DNA of 53,065 bases. Origin: Promethearchaeota archaeon (lineage in GTDB: Archaea > Asgardarchaeota > Lokiarchaeia > Sigyniarchaeales > SOKP01). Under the pieces are notes generated by a model. That model saw only the letters and a list, made by a program, of their open reading frames with translations, was not told the origin of the DNA and did no database searches. The translations under genes and the position numbers were made by a program. The stretch lies in assembly GCA_013375475.1 (NCBI GenBank), contig JABXKD010000015.1, positions 1 to 53,065 on the forward strand. The letters are read 5' to 3'. Shown in pieces: positions 8,397 to 17,060 of this stretch (position 1 is the first letter of the stretch; each line of letters opens with the position of its first letter).

Positions 8397-9494
8397 ATGG
8401 ATATATCAAATATTCCAATAAAGAATAGAAAAGATGAGCATATTTTACTTGTAAGCAAAGAGAATGTTGAAAGTCATACTACAACTTGGCTTGAACATAT
8501 CAAATTTGTGCATAATACGCTGCCTGAATTAAATATGGATGATGTTGATTTGTCATGTAAATTTTTAGGGAAATCTATATCTGCACCACTTATCATTGGG
8601 GCGATGACTGGTGGTACAGAATTAACAAAGAAAATTAATATCTCCCTCGCTAAAGCTGCTCAAAAATATCGAATTCCAATGATGGTTGGAAGTCAAAGAG
8701 TCATACTAAGACATCCAGAAACGAAAGGAACATTTGCTGCTGTTAGAGAATCTGCACCTGATGTTCCGATAGTTGGAAACATAGGAATCGCTCAAGTAGC
8801 AACATCAGAGAATTTTGATTATGTGGAAGAACTCATAACAAATATCAGTGCGGATGCGTTAGCAATACATCTCAATGTTATCCAAGAAGTTATTCAACCC
8901 GAAGGGGATAAAATCTTTTCGGGCGCAATAAAAAAAGTAAAAGCTCTAAAAGAACAATATAATATTCCAATCGTTATTAAAGAAACGGGTTGCGGAATTT
9001 CAAGGGAAGTTGCCCAACAATTAGTTGAAATCGGGGTTGATATCATTGATGTTTCTGGAGTAGGAGGAACAAGTTGGGTTGCTGTTGAATACTATCGAGC
9101 AAAAAAACAAGGTATTAAATCCAAGATGGATTTAGGAAAATTGTTTTGGGACTGGGGGATTCCCACTGCAGCTAGCATTATCGAAGTGAGTTCTATGGTG
9201 AACAATACTTCCAAAATTAAAATAATTGGGAGTGGTGGGATAAGGGATGGAATTGATATCGCTAAAGCGTTAAGATTAGGAGCACATTTCGCTGCGATGG
9301 CTCGACCGTTTCTGATGGTCGCTTTGGAAGGACAAGAGTCAATTTATCAATTTATTGAGAAAATTTTACGAGAATTAAGAATTACGATGCTTTTAACGGG
9401 CAGCAAGGACATTGGAGAACTAATAAAAACTCCCATTGTGATTGAATCGTCTCTTAAAAATTGGATAAAACAAAGAAATATTGAAATTAAATAA
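8397..9494 (+). CDS. fni: isopentenyl-diphosphate delta-isomerase, type 2
   Basis: FMN- and NAD(P)H-dependent interconversion of IPP and DMAPP, giving the allylic primer for prenyl chain growth. At 365 residues it has the usual length. Conserved parts include the N-terminal NRKDEHI, PLIIGAMTGGTE, VGSQR, HLNVIQEVIQPEGD (substrate/Mg site), KETGCGISREVA, DVSGVGGTSW, and the phosphate-binding GSGGIRDGIDIAKALRLGA. ATG 8397 follows AAGGTGA (8386-8392), a good ribosome binding site. It has its own TATA element and converges with HMG-CoA synthase 2, leaving 36 bases between stops. Confidence 0.95.
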   Translation: MDISNIPIKNRKDEHILLVSKENVESHTTTWLEHIKFVHNTLPELNMDDVDLSCKFLGKSISAPLIIGAMTGGTELTKKINISLAKAAQKYRIPMMVGSQRVILRHPETKGTFAAVRESAPDVPIVGNIGIAQVATSENFDYVEELITNISADALAIHLNVIQEVIQPEGDKIFSGAIKKVKALKEQYNIPIVIKETGCGISREVAQQLVEIGVDIIDVSGVGGTSWVAVEYYRAKKQGIKSKMDLGKLFWDWGIPTAASIIEVSSMVNNTSKIKIIGSGGIRDGIDIAKALRLGAHFAAMARPFLMVALEGQESIYQFIEKILRELRITMLLTGSKDIGELIKTPIVIESSLKNWIKQRNIEIK

Positions 9495-9530
9495 TAATAA
9501 AAAAAAGAACACGAATATAGTTAATCAAGA

Positions 9531-11153
9531 TTACTCTAAAGGATGACTAATTGGTTTATAAGTTGGTTTCCAATTAATAAATCCGTTTAATACACAGCCT
9601 TTCGTTTCAGATTTTCCCGCTCGTAATAAATTATATTCGACGATTTGACCTTTTTTCGCATCAATAGATAATCTTACTATAGATTCAGATAAAAAATCCT
9701 TTTCATCGATATTTTTGACGGGATCAGATTTTACCACGGCATACATGGGATAGCTTTTTTTGTAGGAGCGAGTATTACCACCTGGACAATAGTTAAATCC
9801 TTCTAAATTTGAAAGTATACAACCATCATCACACACCGTCATTTCTATGAAAAAATTTTCCTTCGAATCAATTGGTTCGATGTGAGCATAACGGATATCA
9901 TCTGCATCAATACCCTTTCTCTGAGCTTCATAATCACTAATTGATTTGCGTTCTTTGTTTCGAATAAAATCCTCCACCTTAGGTGTCTTTTTCACGATTT
10001 TTTTAAATTCCGGCATTACTTTGAGCATTCCGGAGATACATGTAGCCCCTGATCCATAGGATCCAAAATATATCAAGTCATTTTCTTTAACAGCAGTTTC
10101 TAGCAGATAAATCAATTGAGCCCATGTGGATGCAGAATACATGTTACCAATAGACATAGGCACATTAAGCGTGGGAAGAACCTTATATGTTAGTTTATTA
10201 AACAATATTTCTTTCAATTCATCCGTATTCGGCACATTTTCTTCTTTATTTATTTTATCTATAACAGGGATAAGTAACTCTTTTAAATAATCAGATGCCT
10301 GTTCTTGGATTCCAATAGAATCAGTGTTTTTAACAGGTTTATCGAACAAAATTCTCTTCATAGTGTCCCATCTATTTAAAAGAAGATTTTGTACGTTTTT
10401 TAAAGGTAATTTAGCGAATGGTGAGTGAAAAACCATGTAGTCTGGTAATAAAGGTCCTGCATTTTGGAAGAAATCATCAAATGCACCTAATTGGAATTTG
10501 ATATAAGAATCTATTGAGTATTTACCAAAAACCACAGGATATTTCTCATATGGCATTCTATAAAAATCGTTTACATTAGCTGAGTATTTCCCAAATTTTT
10601 TTCCAAAAGCAGCAATACGAGGATTTTTAGAAATTACTACCGCTGCTGCAGCTGCGCCCTGAGTTGGTTCTCCCGCACTTTTGAGCTCATAGCTACAAAT
10701 ATCGGCCCCAATAATAAGGGCTTTATTAATGATTCCGCTATTGATGAGACCTATGGCATTTAAGACTGCGAGAGTTTCTCCTGCACAAGCATTATAGACA
10801 TCTTGAGTCACACAGTTTAAAGAAGTCCCCAATACATCTGTAAGGATATTGGAGACAGATTTTACGGCATAAGTCATTGTTTCTGTTCCTACAAAAATAG
10901 CATCAATTTCCTTAGGATCAATATTTCCCCTTAAAAGTGCGTGTTGACCCGCTTTTACAGACATGCTAATGATATCTTCTCCAGATTCAGGAATTCGCAT
11001 CTCTTTTGTTAAAAGTCCCTTTAAAAATTTGTCTGGATCGATATCTCTGAATTTAGCTAATTCTTCTAGATCAACATAAGACTTTGATGTATAGAAACCT
11101 AATGAATCAATACCCACATTAAAGAAGAAATCTTCTTCTGTTGAATCTTTCAT
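9531..11153 (-). CDS. HMG-CoA synthase 2, long form
   Basis: Paralog of the gene at 3535, 540 residues, with the same overall plan. The catalytic triad is retained: Glu91 in GTETMTYAVKS, Cys123 in YNACAGET, His243 in FHSPFAKL. The residue pattern after the Cys differs (AGET versus AGGT), and the small Gly-rich stretch EPTQGAAAAAVVI is altered. The C-terminal extension keeps three Cys (CDDGC and NYCPGG) but lacks the His of copy 1. It may be a second active synthase, a heteromeric partner, or a diverged enzyme with another acyl-CoA. It lies upstream of nothing on its strand except crtZ, 248 bases before it, and probably has its own promoter. Confidence 0.88.
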   Translation of the reverse strand: MKDSTEEDFFFNVGIDSLGFYTSKSYVDLEELAKFRDIDPDKFLKGLLTKEMRIPESGEDIISMSVKAGQHALLRGNIDPKEIDAIFVGTETMTYAVKSVSNILTDVLGTSLNCVTQDVYNACAGETLAVLNAIGLINSGIINKALIIGADICSYELKSAGEPTQGAAAAAVVISKNPRIAAFGKKFGKYSANVNDFYRMPYEKYPVVFGKYSIDSYIKFQLGAFDDFFQNAGPLLPDYMVFHSPFAKLPLKNVQNLLLNRWDTMKRILFDKPVKNTDSIGIQEQASDYLKELLIPVIDKINKEENVPNTDELKEILFNKLTYKVLPTLNVPMSIGNMYSASTWAQLIYLLETAVKENDLIYFGSYGSGATCISGMLKVMPEFKKIVKKTPKVEDFIRNKERKSISDYEAQRKGIDADDIRYAHIEPIDSKENFFIEMTVCDDGCILSNLEGFNYCPGGNTRSYKKSYPMYAVVKSDPVKNIDEKDFLSESIVRLSIDAKKGQIVEYNLLRAGKSETKGCVLNGFINWKPTYKPISHPLE

Positions 11154-11401
11154 ACTAGATTAAATATTCATAAATTTAATAAAAATTTTTTGCAGATTAG
11201 AATGAATAAAAGAATTTTTTATTTTGAATAACTTCCTCTTGAAGTATTTAATCAAAGTATTTAAGCTAAGCATAAAATGTTAAAAAATCGAATTTTCATT
11301 TTTCTGAATTTCAACCAAAAAATGAAAGATGTTTGGTAAAGAATCTAACACTTTTCTATGGTTAAATATAAATTTTAAAAAATTGCAAATAAGTAGAGAC
11401 A

Positions 11402-11881
11402 CTATTTAATGTTAAACTTCTTAGACGCATAGAGAAAGCCGAAAGATTTGCCTGGTCCTTTTGAATTGGATGTCTGATGGTGATAAGAATGAGCTTTGAA
11501 TATTCTTTTCATGTAACTACTCTTTGGTTTATACTTAGTTTTAATCCTCCTATGAAACCATACATCGTGGAAAATAAAATACCCCACACCATATAAAGCT
11601 ACGCCTATCCCCATCCAGAACAGAATATTTAATTCTCTTGCATTAAAAAATATCAACATGAAGGATAGTAAGCTGAAAATCCCAGCAAAAGTGTCATTCT
11701 TCTGAAATCTCCCTTCTGTATATCTATGATGATCCTCGTGCAGAAACCAGCCAAATCCGTGCATAACAAATCTGTGGAGGAGCCATGCGACGCCCTCCAT
11801 TGATATAATAGTAAGGATCATAATACCGATGTAAAGCACTATCGCTATCGGAAATGGAAGGTAATCAGTAAGATTTAACAT
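11402..11881 (-). CDS. crtZ: beta-carotene 3-hydroxylase CrtZ
   Basis: A diiron membrane hydroxylase that adds 3-OH groups to beta-ionone rings. At 159 residues it has the normal CrtZ length. All histidine clusters of the family are visible: HRFVMHG, HEDHHR, FHDVWFHRR and HSYHHQ. There are hydrophobic helices near residues 9-33 and 67-105. It would act on the ring made by CrtYcd, giving a 3-hydroxy-beta-end. It is divergent from crtB, and the 217-base AT-rich gap (11882-12098) must carry both promoters. Confidence 0.93.
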   Translation of the reverse strand: MLNLTDYLPFPIAIVLYIGIMILTIISMEGVAWLLHRFVMHGFGWFLHEDHHRYTEGRFQKNDTFAGIFSLLSFMLIFFNARELNILFWMGIGVALYGVGYFIFHDVWFHRRIKTKYKPKSSYMKRIFKAHSYHHQTSNSKGPGKSFGFLYASKKFNIK

Positions 11882-12098
11882 AATTATATAAAAAATAAAG
11901 TAAAAATAAAATTTAATCTTATATTATATTGATATAATCTACAAAAATATATCTTTTCGAAGCGATAGTTCGTTTTAAAAGAAGTGATATCAAAAAAATT
12001 TCGAAATTATTTGAGATCATTTTCTGATTGATTTAAGTAAAATTAATATTTTTAAAGCAAATGATATAATAATTAAAAAAAGTTAATCAATTAATAAC

Positions 12099-12923
12099 AT
12101 GGAAATTTCAAGAGTCCATCGTGACATTTTTAAAAAAGGAAGTACGACGTACTTCAATAGCAGTATTTTCTTTCCAAAATCTGTAAGAAGAGATGTTTTC
12201 ATCTTATACGGATTTGTGAGGGTAGCAGACGACTTTGTTGATGCAGTCCCACAAAAAAAGGAGGAATTTCTAAATTTTTGTAACTTGTATAGGCAATCGC
12301 TTTCTGGAAAGAAGACTGATGATTTTATCATTGATTCTTTCGCTGAACTAATGGAAAGAAGGAATTTTGAACAAATTTGGGCTGAAGATTTTCTCCATGC
12401 GATGGAAATGGATCTTACAAAAAGGAATTACGACACTCTAGATGAAACTATTGAATATATGCATGGATCGGCAGAAGTTATTGGTTTATTTATGGCTAAA
12501 ATTCTTGATTTGCCTGAAAAATCATATTTTGCCGCAGAAAGATTGGGAAGAGCGATGCAGTATATTAATTTTATTCGAGATGTTAAAGAAGACAATACTT
12601 TTGGGAGACGTTATCTTCCTTTAAACGGTTATTCTTTAAATAATTTGACCAAAGAAGAAGCAATGAAAAAAAAGACAGAATTTGAGAGATTTATAAAGAA
12701 CCAAATTGACCAATACTTTGAGTGGGTAAAGGAGGCAGAAAGTGGATTTAAATTTATTCCAAGGAGATACTATGTCCCTATTAAGACTGCCTCAGATATG
12801 TATAAATGGACAGGATTACAAATTAGGAATAATCCATTTATCATTTATGATGTAAAAGTAAAGCCTTCTAAACGAAGGATAATATTGAATGTTTTAAAGA
12901 ATTCATTTAGGATTAAAAAATAG
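12099..12923 (+). CDS. crtB: phytoene synthase
   Basis: Joins two GGPP head-to-head to phytoene, the first committed carotenoid step. It has 274 residues in a squalene/phytoene synthase fold. The two Asp-rich Mg-diphosphate sites are present: DDFVD (residues 44-48) and RDVKED (160-165), the latter within AMQYINFIRDVKEDNTFGRRY, given here in part. ATG 12099 starts the family-typical N-terminus. Only five bases separate its stop from the next start, so it is co-transcribed with the CrtI gene. Confidence 0.94.
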   Translation: MEISRVHRDIFKKGSTTYFNSSIFFPKSVRRDVFILYGFVRVADDFVDAVPQKKEEFLNFCNLYRQSLSGKKTDDFIIDSFAELMERRNFEQIWAEDFLHAMEMDLTKRNYDTLDETIEYMHGSAEVIGLFMAKILDLPEKSYFAAERLGRAMQYINFIRDVKEDNTFGRRYLPLNGYSLNNLTKEEAMKKKTEFERFIKNQIDQYFEWVKEAESGFKFIPRRYYVPIKTASDMYKWTGLQIRNNPFIIYDVKVKPSKRRIILNVLKNSFRIKK

Positions 12924-12928
12924 TTGTT

Positions 12929-14434
12929 TTGAAAATGAAGCAAAAAGAAGAAAGAAAGGTAATTGTTATAGGTGCTGGTTTCACAGGTCTAGCATCAGCT
13001 GCAATTTTAGCAGATGCAGGATATGAGGTAACATTACTCGAAAAAAATGATAGACCTGGTGGACGCGCTATGGTATGGGAAGAAAATGGTTATACCTTTG
13101 ATATGGGACCCTCTTGGTATATGATGATTGAAGCATATGAAAATTTATTCTCCATTATTGGAAAGAAACCTGAAGATTACTATAAAACAATAAGAATAAG
13201 CCCGTCCTATCGAGTTTTTTTTAGTGAAAACGAATCTATGGATGTTATGGATGATATAAATAAAAACTACTCGTTATTTGACGGATTTGAATCTGAAGGT
13301 GGAAAGAAGCTAAAGAAATTTATAGATCAATCCCAAAAAATGTACGAAATTGCACTTCAAAAGTTTCTCTACAAGGATTACTGGAGTTTCAGGGATTTAA
13401 TGGATAAATCCCTCATTAAGGATGGATTAAAGCTTAAGATTTTTACGAAACTGGATAAATATGTGAAAAAATTTTTCACTAGTGATAAAGCGCAAAAGAT
13501 TGTTTCGTATCACGTTGCTTTTGTCGGTGCGTCACCACCCACTAGTCCCGCGGTTTACGCTCTACTCGCGCATTGTGATATGAACCTTGGAATTTGGTAC
13601 CCTATGGGCGGTTTTGGTGCTATTGTAGACGCACTTATGAAGGCGGGATTAGAAAAAGGAGTAATTATAAAATTCAACACAGAAGTCTCCAAAATTGTTG
13701 TAGAAGATAAAGTTGCTAAAAAAATCATTACAAATAACGGAGATTTTGAAGCAGATCTAATTTTAAACACGGGAGATTATGAAAGTGGAGAGATGGAGTT
13801 ATTGGAAAAAGAACATCGGTCTTATCCAAAGAAATATTGGGAAAAGAAGATGATTGCGCCTTCTGCCTTTCTAATTTACCTTGGTCTCAACAAAAAATTA
13901 AATAATTTTTTACACCATAATTTTTATTTTAATTCAGATTGGGACAAATATTTCGATCAACTCCTTGGTTCAAATCCCGAGTGGCCAGAAGATCCTTCTA
14001 TTTATATCACAGTGCCCTCTAAATCAGATCCTTCACTTGTTCCTCCAGAAGGAGAACTCATGACTATTCTTGTTTTAGTCTCTGCTGATCTTGAAGATAT
14101 TGAATCTAATCGTGAACCTTATTTTGATAAGATACTTGAAAAGGTTGAAAAAATAAGTGGGGAATCTATCAGGGATTCTATAGTTATAAAAAAAATAGTT
14201 GCACATGAGCATTTCAAAAACACATTCAATGCTTACAAAGGAACTGCTCTTGGTTTGGCTCATACGTTACGGCAAACTGCACTTTTTAGACCCCATCATA
14301 AAAGTAAGAAAGTTAAAAATCTGTATTATGCAGGGCATTATACCCATCCAGGAGTTGGTGTTCCCGTATCATTAATTTCTGCCCAGCTTGCTTGCGAAAA
14401 GATTATAGATGATGTTAAAAAGCAACTAGTTTAA
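12929..14434 (+). CDS. crtI: phytoene desaturase CrtI
   Basis: FAD-dependent desaturase taking phytoene to lycopene, about 500 residues. N-terminal fold: KVIVIGAGFTGLASAAILA and EKNDRPGGRA. FDMGPSWYMM and SPSYRVFF closely recall Bacteroidota CrtI from memory. The C-terminal motif NLYYAGHYTHPGVGVPVSLISA is intact, given here in part as YYAGHYTHPGVGVP. It directly follows crtB, the classical crtB-crtI pairing, so it is assigned the phytoene step, while the diverged copy at 6073 is assigned CrtD. The start is TTG 12929 or ATG 12935; the Lys-rich lead makes either possible. Confidence 0.92.
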   Translation: MKMKQKEERKVIVIGAGFTGLASAAILADAGYEVTLLEKNDRPGGRAMVWEENGYTFDMGPSWYMMIEAYENLFSIIGKKPEDYYKTIRISPSYRVFFSENESMDVMDDINKNYSLFDGFESEGGKKLKKFIDQSQKMYEIALQKFLYKDYWSFRDLMDKSLIKDGLKLKIFTKLDKYVKKFFTSDKAQKIVSYHVAFVGASPPTSPAVYALLAHCDMNLGIWYPMGGFGAIVDALMKAGLEKGVIIKFNTEVSKIVVEDKVAKKIITNNGDFEADLILNTGDYESGEMELLEKEHRSYPKKYWEKKMIAPSAFLIYLGLNKKLNNFLHHNFYFNSDWDKYFDQLLGSNPEWPEDPSIYITVPSKSDPSLVPPEGELMTILVLVSADLEDIESNREPYFDKILEKVEKISGESIRDSIVIKKIVAHEHFKNTFNAYKGTALGLAHTLRQTALFRPHHKSKKVKNLYYAGHYTHPGVGVPVSLISAQLACEKIIDDVKKQLV

Positions 14435-14472
14435 ACATAAGTAAGATTGATATTTTTTTTTATGCAAAAATT

Positions 14473-15642
14473 TCAATCTTCATTACTTTTTTGTTTCTTT
14501 CTTTGATGTAACTTCATGTGCCCTGCTTGTATTCCTTCTGATGCTAAAGCTCGCAAAGCTGCTACATTTTGACAAAGCCCAAGAGCTACCGCTACTTGTG
14601 CTAGTTCTTCAGCACTATTAATCCCAAGAATTTTTAAGGAAATCCTGGCTAATGGATGTGTTTTAGTTAATCCACCTATAATTCCAAACGCAAGTGGAAG
14701 TTCTAATTCCCCAATTAAATTTCCATCTGAATCAATATCAAATTTACTAAGTGGAGAATAACCATTTAAGGCGGCATAGGTATGTGCGCCTGCCTCGATC
14801 GCTCGAGTATCATTACCGGTTGCTGATGCCAGCGCAATAATTCCATTCATAATCCCTTTATTGTGAGTTGCTGCCCGAAATGGATCTGCTTTGGCAAATG
14901 CATATGCATATATAATAGCTTCAACAGCTTGAGGACCTCCTAACATATCTTTATCAAAAGTCGCCTTGCATTTTGCAATTCTATGAATTGCTAAATTAGA
15001 TATGATTCTAAGAAGATATTGACCTTCACACAATTCTGCGAGATAAGGTGCCACAGTTTCAGCCATAGTGTTTACGGCATTTGCTCCCATTGCATCCAAC
15101 ACATTTACAAGTAGATGCACTATAATCATAGGTCCTTTTATAGTTTCAATAGGTCTAATTTCTAGGTCTATTACACCTCCACCTAACTTAATAAGAATCG
15201 GGTCTTTTTCATTTGCTAATTTAATAATCTTTTCCTTATTTGCTTCAATATTTCTTACTGCATCATCCATGTTTTTAATTTTCACAATTTGAACTTGACC
15301 AATCATTACTTGCTTTATTTTCTCACAATGAAATCCTCCCAATTTCCTTGCCATTCTTGCTACATTGGATGCAGCAGCTACAACGGAAGGTTCTTCAATG
15401 ACCATTGGCACAAGATAATCTTTTCCGTTGATTTTGAAATTACATGCTATTGAATATGGTAATTGGTAGCTTGCAATGACATTTTCAATCAGAATATCCA
15501 TACTTTCTGGTTCGAAATAACCAAAATTCTTTAGAACTTTTGTTTCTTCATCTGTAAGGCCAACTTTCTCCTTTATAAGCTTTAATCTCTCGCTTATAGA
15601 GAGTTTATAAAAACCAGATATCTCTGAAGAATAACTATTCAT
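14473..15642 (-). CDS. mvaA: HMG-CoA reductase, class II
   Basis: Reduces HMG-CoA to mevalonate. It resembles the class II (Pseudomonas mevalonii-type) enzyme rather than the class I form usual in archaea: ENVIASYQLPYSIACNF and VPMVIEEPSVVAAASNVAR match that class. Catalytic residues are present: Glu83/84 in EEPS, Lys262 in HNKGIMNG, Asp278 in TGNDTR, His375 in GHMKLH. At 389 residues it is slightly shorter than P. mevalonii (428), trimmed at the C-terminal tail. It has no membrane anchor, so it is soluble. Class II enzymes usually prefer NADH, an inference here. It converges with crtI. Confidence 0.94.
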   Translation of the reverse strand: MNSYSSEISGFYKLSISERLKLIKEKVGLTDEETKVLKNFGYFEPESMDILIENVIASYQLPYSIACNFKINGKDYLVPMVIEEPSVVAAASNVARMARKLGGFHCEKIKQVMIGQVQIVKIKNMDDAVRNIEANKEKIIKLANEKDPILIKLGGGVIDLEIRPIETIKGPMIIVHLLVNVLDAMGANAVNTMAETVAPYLAELCEGQYLLRIISNLAIHRIAKCKATFDKDMLGGPQAVEAIIYAYAFAKADPFRAATHNKGIMNGIIALASATGNDTRAIEAGAHTYAALNGYSPLSKFDIDSDGNLIGELELPLAFGIIGGLTKTHPLARISLKILGINSAEELAQVAVALGLCQNVAALRALASEGIQAGHMKLHQRKKQKSNED

Positions 15643-15810
15643 ATTTACAATTGTTCTTCGTTTTTATTAAAAGATTAGGTTATAAATTATTTAATTGTTT
15701 TGATCAAGTATCACGAGGTTCCAGACCCTCCCGTTTCGTTTAGTGGACATGAATTTCTTAGAAGTTCTTTTCTTTAAAGTTATTGAAGCTAGATTCTTAC
15801 GAAGAATAAA

Positions 15811-15822
15811 CTATATATATTG
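15811..15822 (+). promoter_or_regulatory. TATA box placing a leaderless start for the decarboxylase gene
   Basis: CTATATATATTG is centred about 26 bases before ATG 15842, the normal archaeal distance from TATA to transcription start. The message therefore probably begins at the ATG, which argues against the upstream GTG at 15743. Confidence 0.55.
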
Positions 15823-15841
15823 TATTATTATTAGTGATAAT

Positions 15842-16933
15842 ATGAAAGCTTCAGCAATAGCACATCCAAATATTGCTTTAATAAAATACTGGGGTCGTGC
15901 GTTAGATCAACCATCATACCTTAATATCCCTACAAATGATACTGTAAGTATGACGAAAGAATCAATTAATTATGCTAAATCAGGAATAGATTTGATCACT
16001 CATACTACTATTGAATTTTCTGAAAATTTTATTGAGGACACTGGTTTTTTGAAAACCAATGAAAAATTAGTTCCGTTTGATAATGTTCAAATGAAAAGAG
16101 TTGTAAAAGTGGTTGAAGCTTTAAGAGAAATGGCGGACATCACCCTAAAATTTAAAATGGTGAGTGAAAATAAATTTCCAACTGCAGCAGGTTTAGCATC
16201 ATCAGCTTCCGGATTTGCGGCACTCGCAACCTGTACTAGTAAAGCGTTAAATCTTAATTTAAATAGAACGGAACTATCAAAATACGCTAGATTAGGTTCA
16301 GGTTCAGCAGCTCGCTCGATTCACGGAGGATTTGTTTACTGGAACAGAGGAAATTCTCATGACACATCATATGCAGAACAAATATGCGAATGTAATGAAT
16401 TCGATATAGCTGCTGTAATAGCAGTTATAAACAGAGGAAAAAAAGATGTCACCTCTGATGTTGGCCATGATTCAGCCCATTCTAGTTTATTTAATCAGAT
16501 TAAAATAAAAGAATCTCAAGAGAAATCTGTAGAAATCAGAAAAGCAATTGAAAATAATGATTTCACCACAGTAGGAATGATCTCTGAGAAAAATTGTCTT
16601 TATATGCACAGTGTAATGATGACATCGGACCCTCCTTTGTTCTATTGGAATCCAGATACTCTGAAAGTTATAAAAGCTGTTATAAATAATAGAAACCAAT
16701 ATTTCCAGACTTATAAGATGATTAATAAAGGTGTAAAACAAAAAGAGAAAGAGGGGATTGAATGTTATTTCACTGTCGATGCGGGACCAAATATTCATTG
16801 CTTATGTAGAACTGAAGATATTGACGCTGTTCAATATTTTATCCAAAATAAAATTGGGATTCAAGAGAGAGATATAGTGAAGGTAAGGCAGGCAGAATTC
16901 GGCTCTAAAATCGTAGAGCAGCATTTATTTTAG
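15842..16933 (+). CDS. mevalonate diphosphate decarboxylase-family GHMP enzyme
   Basis: Family members decarboxylate diphosphomevalonate (to IPP) or, in some archaea and Chloroflexi, phosphomevalonate (to IP). The 363-residue protein opens MKASAIAHPNIALIKYWG, has the phosphate loop NKFPTAAGLASSASG (about 110-124), ARLGSGSAARSIHGGFVYW, and the catalytic Asp near 313 in TVDAGPN. No phosphomevalonate kinase is seen in the window and an isopentenyl phosphate kinase is the next gene (convergent), so phosphomevalonate decarboxylase is a plausible role; sequence alone does not decide. The frame extends upstream to GTG 15743, but the TATA position and family alignment support ATG 15842. Confidence 0.85.
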   Translation: MKASAIAHPNIALIKYWGRALDQPSYLNIPTNDTVSMTKESINYAKSGIDLITHTTIEFSENFIEDTGFLKTNEKLVPFDNVQMKRVVKVVEALREMADITLKFKMVSENKFPTAAGLASSASGFAALATCTSKALNLNLNRTELSKYARLGSGSAARSIHGGFVYWNRGNSHDTSYAEQICECNEFDIAAVIAVINRGKKDVTSDVGHDSAHSSLFNQIKIKESQEKSVEIRKAIENNDFTTVGMISEKNCLYMHSVMMTSDPPLFYWNPDTLKVIKAVINNRNQYFQTYKMINKGVKQKEKEGIECYFTVDAGPNIHCLCRTEDIDAVQYFIQNKIGIQERDIVKVRQAEFGSKIVEQHLF

Positions 16934-17060
16934 GTTTAAAATAAAATGCAATAGACTTCCTATAATAAAAGAATTAAGATATTACTAAGATTATAAAATT
17001 TTTCTATACATAATTTAATTGCGTCTTAACTTCTGTAATTTCAACATTACTATAGTTTTG

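Noticed and set aside
15710..15741. GC-rich patch with a T-arm-like stem (GAGG...CCTC) as a tRNA fragment or tRNA gene
   Set aside because: No acceptor, D or anticodon arm can be built around it, and the loop lacks the TTCRANY pattern.
15743..15841. 33-residue N-terminal extension of the decarboxylase from GTG 15743
   Set aside because: It does not match the family, and a TATA box at 15811-15822 would lie inside the coding sequence while being correctly spaced for ATG 15842.
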